From Rhynchospora pubera (Eukaryota > Streptophyta > Magnoliopsida > Poales > Cyperaceae): a stretch of DNA of 64,000 bases. Positions 1-10,046 of this stretch are shown in pieces. The DNA lies in contig CM051462.1 in NCBI GenBank assembly GCA_028095005.1, positions 170,819,955-170,883,954 of the forward strand, read 5' to 3'. The translations under genes were made by a program, and so were the position numbers. The notes under the pieces were generated by a model. It had not been told where the DNA came from and searched no databases. It was given only the letters and a program-made list of their open reading frames with translations. Numbering within the stretch: position 1 is the stretch's first letter; each line of letters begins with the position of its first letter.

Positions 1-621
1 GGTGTCTCCAAGTGTTATGATTTGATTAATAACTTCTTGTACTCTTGAAAGGAAGGTTTGCAGAGATTCTTTCTTTTTTATCTGCAATGTTTCAAAGTCC
101 CTGCGTAGGCCTTGAAGTTTGATGATCATGACTCGAGTTGTCCCTTGAAATGTTGTTTTCAAGGTAGTCCATGCTTCCTTTGCGCTGGTGGCTACTGCAA
201 TTTTTGAGAAAAGTGTATCATGCACTTCTTGCTGAAGAAAGAACAATGCTTTGGCGTCTTTCTTTTGTGTTTCTGCATCGGTTGCTGTTGTGCCCTTGTC
301 TACTAAGTCTCGTAGCCCTTGAGACTTGAATAGAGTTGCCATCTTGATGCTGCAAAACTCGAAGTTTTCTCATTTGAACAGCGAAACTGCTGGCTGCATT
401 ACATTCACAGTGCTGCTGCTGTTTTCGGCCATCTATACTTAAGAATCAACCTAGAATCAACCTTTGGCTCTGATACCAATTTGTTGGAAAGGTAGAACAG
501 TTGTATGAATAACTAGAACTGTTGGAGAAGATAAATATAACTATTAGAGAAGAGAAAGGAATAGAGCATAATTTGATATGCAGAACTTCTTTGTGTAAAT
601 GTAAACTCTTTCTCATTCATT
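1..621 (-). mobile_element. 5' part of a second Ty1-copia copy (R-U5, PBS, gag start), running off the window
   Basis: Read on the minus strand this is the 5' end of a copia element: partial LTR (621-482), a primer binding site at 478-461 (TGGTATCAGAGCCAAAGG, matching the initiator-Met tRNA type used by plant copia elements, 3 nt after the LTR end) and the start of gag from an ATG at 432. Gag matches the copy at 1438-2179 closely and carries one in-frame stop about 20 codons in; the window ends inside gag. Copy identity with 2228-2377 stops abruptly at 621, where the upstream element's integrase sequence begins. The LTR therefore lacks its U3 part and this copy is truncated at its 5' end. Confidence 0.9.
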
Positions 622-1413
622 ACAAAGGCCCACATAAATCTGCATGCACAATCTCAAGCACTTGTGTTGCTCTTTTGACTTGACCTTTGGGAAATGGTAA
701 TTTTGCTTGTTTACCAATTATACACCCTTCACAAATTCCTATTTGATTGATTTTAGGTAGGCCATAAATCATTTGCTTCTGATTCAACAATTTCAGACCA
801 TTGACATGTAGATGACCATATCTAAGATGCCATAACTCAAATTGGTTGAACTCTTTTGCCATCATTACTCTTTCCTTTACATCTGAAACCTCCAAAGAGA
901 ATAATTTATTGGTTGCCATGCTAACTTCAACCAATGTTTGATTAGTGGTTTTGTTTTTAATTGCACATGTTTTTTTCTCAAACAAAATTGAGTAACCACG
1001 ATCCATTAGCTGCCCAATGCTCAGCAGATTATGTGACAAGAATGGAATATAATACACATCATGTAAGTATTTCATACCGTTTCCTTTTGTGTGTACCATA
1101 ACTATGCCCTAGTCTTCAACTTGAATTAGCTTGGCATCACCAAGTTTCACCTTCAGTTTGAATGTTTCATCTAATTCTTCAAAGAGCTGCTTGTGCCCTG
1201 ACATATGATTTGAACATCCACTGTCCAAAAATCATATGCTGCTTGCATCAATCTTTTCAGCCATGCTATATGCCATGAAGAGTGATGGTTGCTCATGTTT
1301 GTTTTCTGTATAATTTGCTTGATTTTCTTCTCTTTTCTTCTTGTAACACTCTGCTTAGTAGTGTCCATATTTGTTGCAATAATAACACTAGATGTCCTTC
1401 TTGGAATCATCAT
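620..1413 (-). pseudogene. copia zinc knuckle, protease and GAG-pre-integrase, broken
   Basis: Reading down the minus strand from about 1390: a CCHC knuckle (CYYCNKYGHY, stop, then AEC), a protease active site (FLDSGCSNHMSGHK at about 1225, with a stop just before it), another stop at about 1110, then 159 codons of GAG-pre-integrase with its zinc ligands (HLRYGH, CEGCIIGK) and the first integrase residues HADLCGPL. The next codon is a stop created by the junction with the second copia copy. At least four nonsense positions show this pol is a relic. Confidence 0.88.
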
Positions 1414-1437
1414 GCGAGCTCCTTGATTGCTTCTACC

Positions 1438-2179
1438 TCAACCTCTTCCTCCATTGTTTGATTTTGATCTTCCACTGCTGAAATTACCACGGTCTCTGCC
1501 TCTGCTGGAATTGTGTCGTCCTCTGCCTCTACCTCTTGATGACTCCCCCTTCATATAAAAAGCCTTCTCTTCACCTCTATTTTCCACCTTTGATATCCTT
1601 GTTTCATGAGTCAGCAGCGACCCCATGAGTTCATCAAAGGTATAGTTGTTCAGATCTTTAGACTCTTCTATTGCTACAACCACATGATCATACTTGGATG
1701 TTAGACTTCTCAATACCTTTTCCACCACTGTCTTCTCCTCCATGGTGTCTCCAAGTGTTCTGATTTGACTAACAACTTGTTGTACTCTTGAAAGGAAGGT
1801 TTGGACAGATTCTTTCTTTTTCATCTGCAATGTTTCAAAGTCCCTGCGTAGGCCTTGAAGTTTGATGATCATGACTCGAGTTATCCCTTGAGATGTTGTT
1901 TTCAGGGTTGTCCATGCTTCCTTTGCACTGGTGACTGCTGCTGCAATTTTTGAGAAAACCGTATCGTGCACTGCTTGCTGAAGAAAGAACAATGATTTGG
2001 TGTCTTTCTTTTGTGTTTCTGCATCGGTTGTTGTTGTTCCCTTGTCTAGTAAGTCCCATAGCCCTTAAGACTTGAATAGAGTTGTCATCTTGATGTTGCA
2101 AAACTCAAAGTTTTCTCCTTTGAACAGCGAAACTGCTGGTTGCGTTACATTCACCGTGCTGCAGCCGTTTTCAGCCATC
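1438..2179 (-). pseudogene. copia gag (UBN2/Retrotran_gag_2 type), broken
   Basis: The start is an ATG at 2179-2177. The first part reads through the usual copia gag N-terminus but has a stop in the segment around 2065. From 1992 to 1438 there are 184 uninterrupted codons with the conserved gag core and an Arg/Gly-rich tail of RGRGR repeats typical of copia nucleocapsid regions. The in-frame stop separates N-terminal and core segments, so no full-length Gag can be made. The same region is duplicated at 1-432. Confidence 0.88.
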
Positions 2180-2227
2180 TATGCTCAAGAATCAACCTAT
2201 AATCAACCTTTGGCTCTGATACTAATT

Positions 2228-2593
2228 TGTTGGAAAGCTAGAACAGTTGTATGAATAACTAAAACTGTTAGAGAAGATAACTAGAGCTGTTAGAGAAGAG
2301 AAGAGAAGAGAAAGGAATAGAGCAGAATTTGATATGCAGAACTTCTTTGTGTAAATGTAAACTCTTTCTCATTCATTGCATAAAACTTATTAGAACAACT
2401 CATATATAAAGCAAACATAACTCCATAATTAGAGATTTTAAATCGACTTGACCTAATTACTCTGCCTAAATTAACTAACCATCATTGTCACAACTATGAC
2501 ACAAATAGCCCACTAATTATAACTGATAAAATTGTTGTCATGCTAATTATGACTTCTAAACATGTTCTGATATTTTTAGATCAACTTCCAACA
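2228..2593 (-). repeat. Long terminal repeat of the copia element (5' LTR)
   Basis: This 366-bp LTR is bounded by the inverted repeat TGTTGGAA/TTCCAACA. A TATA-like TTTATATA lies on the minus strand at 2410-2403, which predicts transcription starting about 30 bp further on, near 2377. The primer binding site follows the LTR end after 3 nt. The flank at 2594 starts atata; the matching duplication at the other end is not in the window. Confidence 0.88.
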
Positions 2594-2992
2594 ATATAGC
2601 GGTATAATAGCGGAAATAGCGGTGCAGTTTATAATTTGATGATATAGCAGTAGTATTTTGGACATAACTTTCGCATACAAACTCTGATTGACGTGATTTA
2701 AAGTTCTATGAAAATTTTACAAAACTGGCCACAATTTTTATGCTTTGAACATTTTCAAATTCTTAAAATTTAATGGTCAAATATGCATAGAAAACAAATA
2801 TAATTTTAGTTAGCGTTAATTAGTTGCTTGAAAATATTTTAATTTTTTATTTTAGACTAATTAAACTAGACCTTCAAAATACACTTGTATGTGCAAATCC
2901 GCTATGGTTCGATAGCGGTCGCTTAATACTCGTTATCCGCTATCCGCAATGATATTAGTTCGTCCGCTACGAGTTCGCTATCCACCATTTAA
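2594..2992. repeat. Possible hAT-like non-autonomous element interrupted by the copia LTR
   Basis: AGCGG occurs three times within 35 bp at the left (about 2597-2625) and CCGCT/GCGGT motifs crowd the right end (about 2897-2985) in the opposite sense, around an AT-rich middle of about 270 bp. Inverted clusters of short subterminal motifs are typical of non-autonomous hAT elements. Terminal repeats and a target duplication cannot be defined because the copia LTR abuts the left side. Confidence 0.35.
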
Positions 2993-3640
2993 ACCTTTGG
3001 CCTCCATCTTCCTCATCTCTCTCTCTATCTCTCTCTGGCTCTCTCTTTCTTTTGTTTTCTAGAATTTTTTGGATTTTTAGTGCAGAGAAAACGATCGAAC
3101 ATGAGGTATTTTAGGGGTACCTCAGAGGAGCACGGAGAGGAGAAAGAGAAGGTCATCACGGGTGTTGAAGACAGTTGGGAGAGCTGAGCTAATAGTTTCC
3201 ATTGTCTCCCCCAAACAAAGCCAAAAAGGGACAGAGAAAGGGTCAAGAGAAGGAGTACTGGCGTAGTTAAGGAGATCGGCAAGAGCGATGAGCCAAGCTC
3301 CGCCGTCACCCTCCAATCATAGAGCGACAAACATGAAAGAGGGCCAAAGCAAAGGGGACGAAATGCGCCTCCTTGGCTAGGCTGGCCGCACTCGATCCTT
3401 CTTGATAGATCGAGAGAGGCATATAGAAGAGAGATGGAGAGATGAAGACGCAACGAAAGAAAAAGGAGGAGCGCGAGTGATGAGAGAGAGGACAAAATTT
3501 TTATTAAATCTCCCTGCATATCCTCTGTGGCAACCGTTGGGTAGACTTTCGTGTAACAAATGGCCGACAGACAAATTATTATTAAATATAAGGTTTGAAT
3601 AATTAGTTTGAGACCCATGAATGCCCAAATCTCAGAAATG
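2993..3640. other. CT/GA-rich unassigned segment
   Basis: A pyrimidine-rich tract (3010-3050) is followed by purine-rich sequence with overlapping open frames on both strands. The longest (minus strand, 3618-3025, 197 codons) is Leu/Ser-rich with an Arg-rich end, as expected when CT-repeat DNA is translated. No domain is recognisable. It could be an old promoter/5' leader or a captured fragment. Confidence 0.3.
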
Positions 3641-5498
3641 ATATATCCATAATTTTGTTTGATTCATCATGTTTCTGACACTATACTTAATTCATAATTT
3701 TCGTCAAATTTATTGTTACATAATTGTAAACAATATATATGCTATATAAATTAAATGATGATCGTCAGATCTGATATTAAGAAATGTTCATATGATTATA
3801 TCATTTAATTTCGTCAACTAGTTTCTCACCAACAATACCTAACTAATTACACTCTCGCTAATATTTAGTTATTGGCTATAAAATAACAATAATTTATTTT
3901 ATTTGCTTAACTCGGAACTGGACTCGAATCAGTCGGTTAGGTTCAACCACATTTCTATCGACAGTGTGATGGACATGACATAATAATATATATATATATA
4001 TATATTTTTTTTTTGTGGGTCATAATAATATATTTTTTTTTATTTATAATTATTTAAAATTCTTTCAGAAGAGACAATCTAGCTAGATTATGCATATAAG
4101 TCATAGTAAAGACATTCTTGTTGTTATGAACCGATGCTGAACATCCTGAAAACTTTATGGTTTGCTTAATTGTTATATAATAATTCTTGTTATTGCAACA
4201 AGTATAAAAAAATGAATAATTAATAACTACTAACATACAAAAGCCGATTAAATTGATTTATCACTTATCTTAAATTCATATTTTTAAGATAATGATCAAC
4301 TAGCTAGGTCAATCATGTGTATCTATGAACATGAACATATGCAACGAAACGATTCCAATCTTTGGGTCATGGGTTCATTCAAGGTTGGAGAACATAGGGT
4401 TAGGGTTTGATAATTTCTAGAATAGGCTCTCTATCATGGATAAAAAGATTTGGAATCCAGAAAAATATGCTTTCGTTTTGTTTTGTTGTGTTTGGCCTCT
4501 TTTTGTACCATGCTAGCTTTTACCTCTTTAACCACCATTTCATTAAAAAAATTAAAGAACAACAAAGCCTTCGGCGCCTCTTTCTAGATTTCTAACTCTT
4601 CCTATTTAATTTACTAACTAGGGTTGACAGCTTCTTGATTAGGCTACTAGCTTGTATGCAACAATATCACTTATATATTTAGTAAATGCTCTGATTAAAG
4701 TGGCTTGGAACATCCATGCAGAAGGTTTATAGCGCGATAGGTTTTTTCTTTGACAAGACAATGCAATGTACCTCCAAAGTACATCATGCATGAAGTATCT
4801 GAAACCCTAAAAATTGTTAATCAGAAAGCCCTAGTTAGCCGTTTGTTCCAAAAAAAAAAAGCCAGCAAGTTCTCAACCCTTGTCTCCTAGTGATGTTTTC
4901 TTTATTATATATATTTTCTTTCTCATGGTCATGGCCTTCTTTCATACCACCACATATGCATTAGTCATTAATTATCTAATAATGATGACAACAACAATAT
5001 CAGAAACAATATATAAATTTGTGAGAATAATAATATAAGTATTAACTGAAGAATGGAATTTATTGCCTCTGCCCAATAAAAGATGTCATATAGATGACGG
5101 GAAAATAGATTGATAGGAGCCTCCATCACATCAAAGCAAAAGGTCAGACAAGGAAAAATAAAGTCATAATTATACATGGAGTCGACTCTAAACAATAAAA
5201 AGACTTTAGAACCAAAGTCAACTTCATTACTCCAAATACAGCAAGTACTTACACGGTCCAACATGATCACTGCCCCATCATCAAAAACTGTTTCTACAGT
5301 TGTTCTGTCGGCAACAAAGGTCATGAGAGATTAATGACATCTAATTAATGACCTCCTCCTCTGCATGCATACTACATATAATAACAAAAATCAAATGCAA
5401 GCCTGTAAAAAAGGTTCCAATTAAACTGGTCTTCTTACATTGACAATTTTGAGATCAAAGGGCCTTTGAGAGAGATTTGTCCCACTAACAAGGTTTAT
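3641..5498. other. AT-rich intergenic region downstream of the JAG-like gene
   Basis: The segment is mostly simple AT-rich sequence, with a (TA)n stretch followed by poly-T at 3985-4012 and a similar T-run at 4031. A minus-strand open frame at 5324-4968 begins with about 27 codons of balanced composition ending at a good donor-like GTAAGT near 5246, then becomes hydrophobic and AT-rich. It could be a gene-fragment exon in the 3' flank, but I do not recognise the protein. The 3' UTR of the JAG-like gene must lie just below 5498. Confidence 0.35.
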
Positions 5499-7671
5499 CT
5501 AGCACTTGTGAGCTTCATGTCCATAGTTACACCCACAATTAAGATTACCAAGTTGAATCCCTGAATTTGCCTCCCTTACCAGTGATGGTGCGCGAACACT
5601 TTCAGGTGGAAAACTATGGACTATTGGATTCCCATAACAAGTGAAACTTGAAGTGGTATTGCCAAAACTTCTATTTGTTGGTTGGCTTTGAGTGGTTCGG
5701 GGAAGAACATGGCCCATGAAACAATCGCCTGATAAACCATGAGGCTGAGATGGATAGGTTGACGGATAAGGTGCTGAATTGACAGTAGACGAATGAGAAG
5801 AGTAGAGAAATGGTTGCATGTGTGATGGGTGCATTGTTTGTTGTTGAACCCTCGCATGCACCGGTCTGAAGGATATGCACTGGTCTCGCACAGCCCCATC
5901 ACCACCTCCCATGGCCGACCTCTGGGAGAAACCACTAATTGGAATTGTTTGCACGCCTCCAATATTACCATCTCTCATACTGAAAAGACAAATTAATAGT
6001 GAAAAAAATCAAGACTATATATTCAGAAATATAAATTTTGTTAAGTGAACTTCCTATAGCTAGATTAAATATTTAATTACAAGATTATAATTTGTTCGAG
6101 CAAACTTAATTTTAAAGTAATATGGAACAAATAGTTCATTTAAATTGTACTCAAACTTTTTTTAAAAAAAAATTGAAAGGTTTTCAAGTTAATTTAAGAT
6201 ATGAGGGTTTGACCCTTGTTTTTCCTCAAAATAATGTTATTGAATTTGTTACACATATCTTTCTTCTGCCTAAAAGAAACACAATTTTTTCACGAGCACA
6301 TACATAAAAGAAATTAAATTCCAAGTCGTCATTAATTGTTGACGTATCTTGTGGAGTAAATGAGAAAAGAAGTGTAAAGACTGAAAATAAACTAAAAATG
6401 CGTTGACATTGGTCAACAACTAACATTATATATTAGTGTTTGTTTTATGATTGAACATTTATTAATTGTTTTAAAATTCGAATTTAATCAAAGATCAATC
6501 ATTTAATCAACATCAGTTTCGAGATTAGAACATATTTATAAAGAAATTGAGGGGTGTGCTTTTGACAACAACATAAGTTATCCACAAGAAGAAAGCAAAA
6601 GAGATCCTGAAATCACCCCCACAAAAAGAAGGGCAACAAAGATGAAAATTACAGAGAACATTGAGAACTACGGTTGAAAATGTTATGAAGGAAACTTCAA
6701 ACTTAAGCTGATTTTGTGTGAGCAAATATATATGTATCTTAGGTATACCAAAAAAAAAAAAAAAAAAACCTAATGTGGCTTCCTGGAACCCCTAAGGCTT
6801 CATTGCCAAATACAAGTTGACGAGCACGATTGAGGGTCTCAGTTTCTCTCTCTATCAGAAAACAAAAAGAAGGAGGTCTTAAAATAAATGCAGAGAACAA
6901 ATTAAGTATTTAAAATTGTAAAATTTTTGGAAATGACAATCTACAGACTTACCTTGACGATGTCTGTTCATGTGGCCTCCTAAAGCTTGAGATTTGCAAA
7001 ACTTCAGTGAGCAAAATCGACACTCATACACCTTAGCGTTATCATCCTTTCCTCCGTTTTTCTTTTTGAACCCTAATAAGATTGACCCACAAAAATGTCA
7101 TTTTAATCACGCAACACCCTACAGAAAGATATATAGACTGATGACTTACTAATAAATTTATTGTTTTATTTGAAAAAACAATAAACATATGAAGGAAAAA
7201 TATAACTCAAAGATCGATATATACTAACTCATTAAATCCTGGTTATATTATACCTAGTGATACAAATACTTGCTTTGAGAATTGTCACTAAAATCTGTGA
7301 AATAAATCAACTTCAGTTGAACACACGCGTCACTGAATCTTTGTAATAATAAAAGGAGGTAGGGTTTCTGCCCATACTAATAGTTGTATCTGTTGAAGCT
7401 GCAGTGGTTGTTGAGCTCTCCTCCAAACCTTGTTTTCCATACTCCTCTGGCAAATTGTTGAGATCTAATGGACTTCCTTCTGGCCTCCTTCAAAATCAAT
7501 CAACGTACAAGAATTAGTAAACCAACAAACAATAACAGGAATTAATCGTAAAAAATTTTATAGTAGGGCAACACAATTAAGAAACAAAATTATATATATA
7601 TGAAACGTCATAAAACAAAATAAACAAAAATAGATGAGTTTGAGATGGAGAAACTGAGAAAGTGGTTACAT
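5499..7671 (-). CDS. JAG: JAGGED-like C2H2 zinc-finger transcription factor (5 exons, 264 aa)
   Basis: Coding exons on the minus strand: 7671-7670 (AT of the start codon), 7487-7378, 7072-6953, 6851-6770 and 5979-5499. All junctions are GT-AG and phases close. The N-terminus has an EAR-type repression motif, LDLNNLP (residues 8-14). One C2H2 finger follows at 55-75 (C55, C58, H71, H75) with QALGGH and the unusual extra cysteines CRFCSLKFC of the JAGGED family, then the conserved RETETLN segment. The C-terminal 160 residues are Ser/Pro/His-rich and variable, as in JAG. Family knowledge: JAG proteins promote growth of lateral organs (leaf, petal, stamen) and act in the nucleus as repressors through EAR. 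The length fits (about 250 aa usual). An alternative start upstream is not supported: the open frame at 7929-7687 does not join exon 2. Confidence 0.92.
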
Positions 7672-7726
7672 GATGAATCGAAAGTACTAATTGATGGAAG
7701 ATGAAGAGATAGAGGTTAGAATGAGC

Positions 7727-7733
7727 TTTATAG
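7727..7733 (-). promoter_or_regulatory. Candidate TATA box of the JAG-like gene
   Basis: The minus strand reads TATAAAG here. A start about 30 bp further on would give a 5' leader of some 25-30 nt before the AT of the split start codon at 7671. A (CT)n/(GA)n tract at about 8060-8073 lies further upstream. The assignment depends on the split-start model. Confidence 0.35.
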
Positions 7734-7929
7734 ACCTGACGAGAGTTGGGGTAAAAGGTAACGACTGCAGTTTGGGGGGTCTGTTTTTAAAGCGTGGCAC
7801 TTCATGTGTCCGCTTTTTAGAGCGAGAAAAAGATACCTGAAAGCCTTCTTCCAGTTTTCCTCTGGACACAGCCGTCCCTTTCTCTCTCTTCCCTCTCTTA
7901 ATGCTCTCTATGACAAAGTAGCTGATCAT

Positions 7930-8488
7930 TGGTTTCTGTGATGTTTAAACAATGAGACGTTTGTGGGTGCAAGTTGGAGTGCTTTTATTTGGTCGGATGG
8001 AGAAATGTGGTTTCTAGCTAGCTAGCGCCTCTCTTCTCTATGAACCCTAGCTAGTGCCTCTCTCTCTCTCTCTGAACCCTAGTCTGTGTTGCACCGCTTC
8101 CTATCATACACTGCTAGCATCTATTATTTCGGATATTGTGAGGTGCAACTAGCGACAGATCTAAAGGGGCGCTCAGACAAATTACTAGCTGTGTGTAGAC
8201 TGAGTATAGGTTTCCTTGTGTGTGCTCTTTTCTGGCCTTCTTATCTTGTGTAAGCTTTCTATCCTTAACTTTTATTCATGTAAACTAGAGAATCCTGTCA
8301 AAATCTGTTTCTTCTGACTATAAGATGTTGGGTTTATGAGCTTTTAATTCAATTATAGCCAACACCTAATAAAATGCGTACCTGTGGCATCACCTTATAA
8401 TATTATACAATAGAGTATTGATTTTGATCACCTTCTCAAGAGTATTCCTATTCTCCGTTAATTGAGAAAAGGTGCAAATCCACTATGA
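7930..8488. other. Upstream intergenic region of the JAG-like gene
   Basis: It holds a (CT)n microsatellite at about 8060-8073 between two copies of gaaccctag; I see no open frame or element ends before the CACTA element at 8492. Confidence 0.5.
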
Positions 8489-8491
8489 CTT

Positions 8492-8823
8492 CACTACAAG
8501 AAAGTACTGGATCTTTACATAGATTTTTCTTATTAGACTTTTCGCATAATCTTATAATTAGATATATTGCAAGATTTTTTTTTCAAGATAAATTTTGGTG
8601 TAGTTATATTTTGAAAAATATTGGAGATCATATGAGTAGACAAATTACTAATTTGCTAGATTTTTTTTTAAAGTTATACTAACACATGAGAAAAATCTAT
8701 GAATAACACATTGCTACATTAGATTTTAATAGATTAGGGTAAGGGATCTATCAAAGAAAAATTGTTAGACTTTACATATTGAAAGAAAATTGTATCTCGC
8801 CAAAAGTATCATTTTTTGTAGTG
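8492..8823. mobile_element. Short non-autonomous CACTA element
   Basis: The left end reads CACTACAAGAAAGTACTGG and the right end, on the other strand, CACTACAAAAAATGATAC. Flanking 3-bp duplications CTT (8489-8491 and 8824-8826) match the CACTA superfamily's 3-bp target duplication. At 332 bp it encodes no transposase. Confidence 0.8.
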
Positions 8824-8862
8824 CTTTAACTGTAGATTTTTCAGATTTTAATGGTTTTATTC

Positions 8863-8930
8863 TTTAGAGAGAGTTGTCTCGCGCCCCTAGGTATTCTCTA
8901 CCTACCCACCTGTGTCGGTTTCGGGTACAC
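8863..8930 (-). pseudogene. Plastid 23S rRNA fragment, antisense copy
   Basis: About 65 bp matching plastid 23S rRNA in reverse orientation (ctcgcgcccctaggtatt... through tgtcggtttcgggtac). It is an inverted copy of the start of the fragment at 9225, so the two can pair over about 44 bp. Confidence 0.8.
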
Positions 8931-9224
8931 AAAGTTTTAAGGTCATTTCTTTGAATTGCTCTCTACTTCACTTCTAAATTTATAGCTTCCGCGGTAGCTT
9001 CATCAATGTTACCCACCAAATAAAAAGCTTGATCGGGCAAAGCGTCTAATTCTCTAGATAGAATTAGTTGAAACCCTCTAATAGTTTCTGCAAGACCAAC
9101 ATATTTTTCTGGAGAACCAGTAAAGACTTCTGCCACAAAGAAGGGTTGTGATAAGAAACGCTCAATTTTAGTGCTCTTGCTACAGTTAAACGATCCTCCT
9201 CGGATAACTCATCCAATCCAAGAA
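8931..9224 (-). pseudogene. atpB: Plastid atpB 3' end, frameshifted
   Basis: The minus strand encodes the C-terminal part of the chloroplast ATP synthase beta subunit: LDELSEEDRLTVARA, then FLSQPF, GKYVGLAE, and YLVGNIDEA near the end, with the natural stop at 8945-8943. One base is missing just after VARA and about 5 nt are inserted before the stop, so it is a non-functional nuclear copy (or a mitochondrial one passed on). It is fused on both sides to 23S rRNA fragments, which are not neighbours of atpB in plastid genomes. Confidence 0.9.
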
Positions 9225-9497
9225 TCGACACAGGTGGGTAGGTAGATAATACCTAGGGACGCGAGACAACTTTCTCAAAGGAACTCGGCAAAATAGTCCC
9301 GTAACTTCTGGAGAAGGGGTGCCTCCTAAAGGAGGTCGCAGTGACCAGGTCCGGGCGACTGTTTAACAAAAACACAAGTCTCCGCAAAGTCGTAAGACCA
9401 TGTATGGGGGTTGACGCCTGCCCAGTGCCTGAAGGTTAAGGAAGTTGGTGAACTGATAACAGTGGAGCTGGCGACCGAAGCCCTAGTGAACGGCGGC
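9225..9497 (+). pseudogene. Plastid 23S rRNA fragment, sense copy
   Basis: About 273 bp of plastid 23S rRNA, recognisable by ggtcgcagtgaccagg, ccgggcgactgttta and cgtaagaccatgtatggggg, ending at gaacggcggc. Differences from the conserved rRNA are mainly C-to-T and G-to-A changes, as expected for methylated nuclear plastid DNA. It is not a working rRNA gene. Confidence 0.92.
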
Positions 9498-10040
9498 TTA
9501 AATAAATAGTCAATTTAGTAGTGACTCGAGTCTTTATCAATAAAAAGGTCTGTTTTTTTTTATCTAAAATTAAGATTTAGACCACATATCAGATCAAATT
9601 ACACAACACAAATAAATGGTCCATAATTGATATAAAAATTGTTTATCCATTAGATACAAGTATTTATGACATTTTCATGAATACATTTATAAATAGTAGG
9701 GATGTGCGTACGTTAGCAATACAGAACTAACAATTAATGAAGATTGATATAAAAATATCACATATCAGATAATCAATTAACCATACTAACACGATAAAAA
9801 ATTTGCTTAGTTTTAACCTTAGTCTTGTATAAAACGAACTGTAACTTTTACTATAATTTTATTTAGTATGAAAATATTATCCTTCAGGTAAACAAGATTG
9901 GTTTGTGTATAAATAAAATTTTCTGTAATTTCCAAATCATTTGACCATCAATCAAGCACTCTTAAAATCGTTAGTCCATCAATTTGTAATAAACCAATAC
10001 ATTAATTGCATACCGATTTTCAAATTCATGGAATTTGATA
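9498..10040. other. AT-rich intergenic region
   Basis: No coding frame, RNA gene or element end seen. Confidence 0.6.
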
Positions 10041-10046
10041 CATAAT

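Larger units (their letters stand above)
622..2593 (-). mobile_element. Ty1-copia retrotransposon, 5' two-thirds, decayed
   Basis: The order on the minus strand is 5' LTR (2593-2228), primer binding site (2224-2207, one base off the usual TGGTATCAGAGC), gag, CCHC zinc knuckle, protease, GAG-pre-integrase and the first residues of integrase, cut at 622. Gag, protease and pre-integrase segments are separated by stops and frameshifts, so the element is dead. Reverse transcriptase, RNase H and the 3' LTR are missing; a second element's 5' end (1-621) takes their place. Confidence 0.92.

Noticed and set aside
3025..3618. 197-codon open frame on the minus strand
   Set aside because: It is made of translated CT/GA-rich sequence, is Leu/Ser-rich without domains, and competing frames on both strands are equally open.
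7687..7929. 80-codon frame upstream of the JAG-like gene as an alternative N-terminus
   Set aside because: It ends in a stop before the exon 1 donor and cannot join exon 2 in frame.
8931..9497. Functional plastid-type atpB or 23S rRNA
   Set aside because: Both are fragments, atpB is frameshifted, and the neighbours are nuclear transposons.
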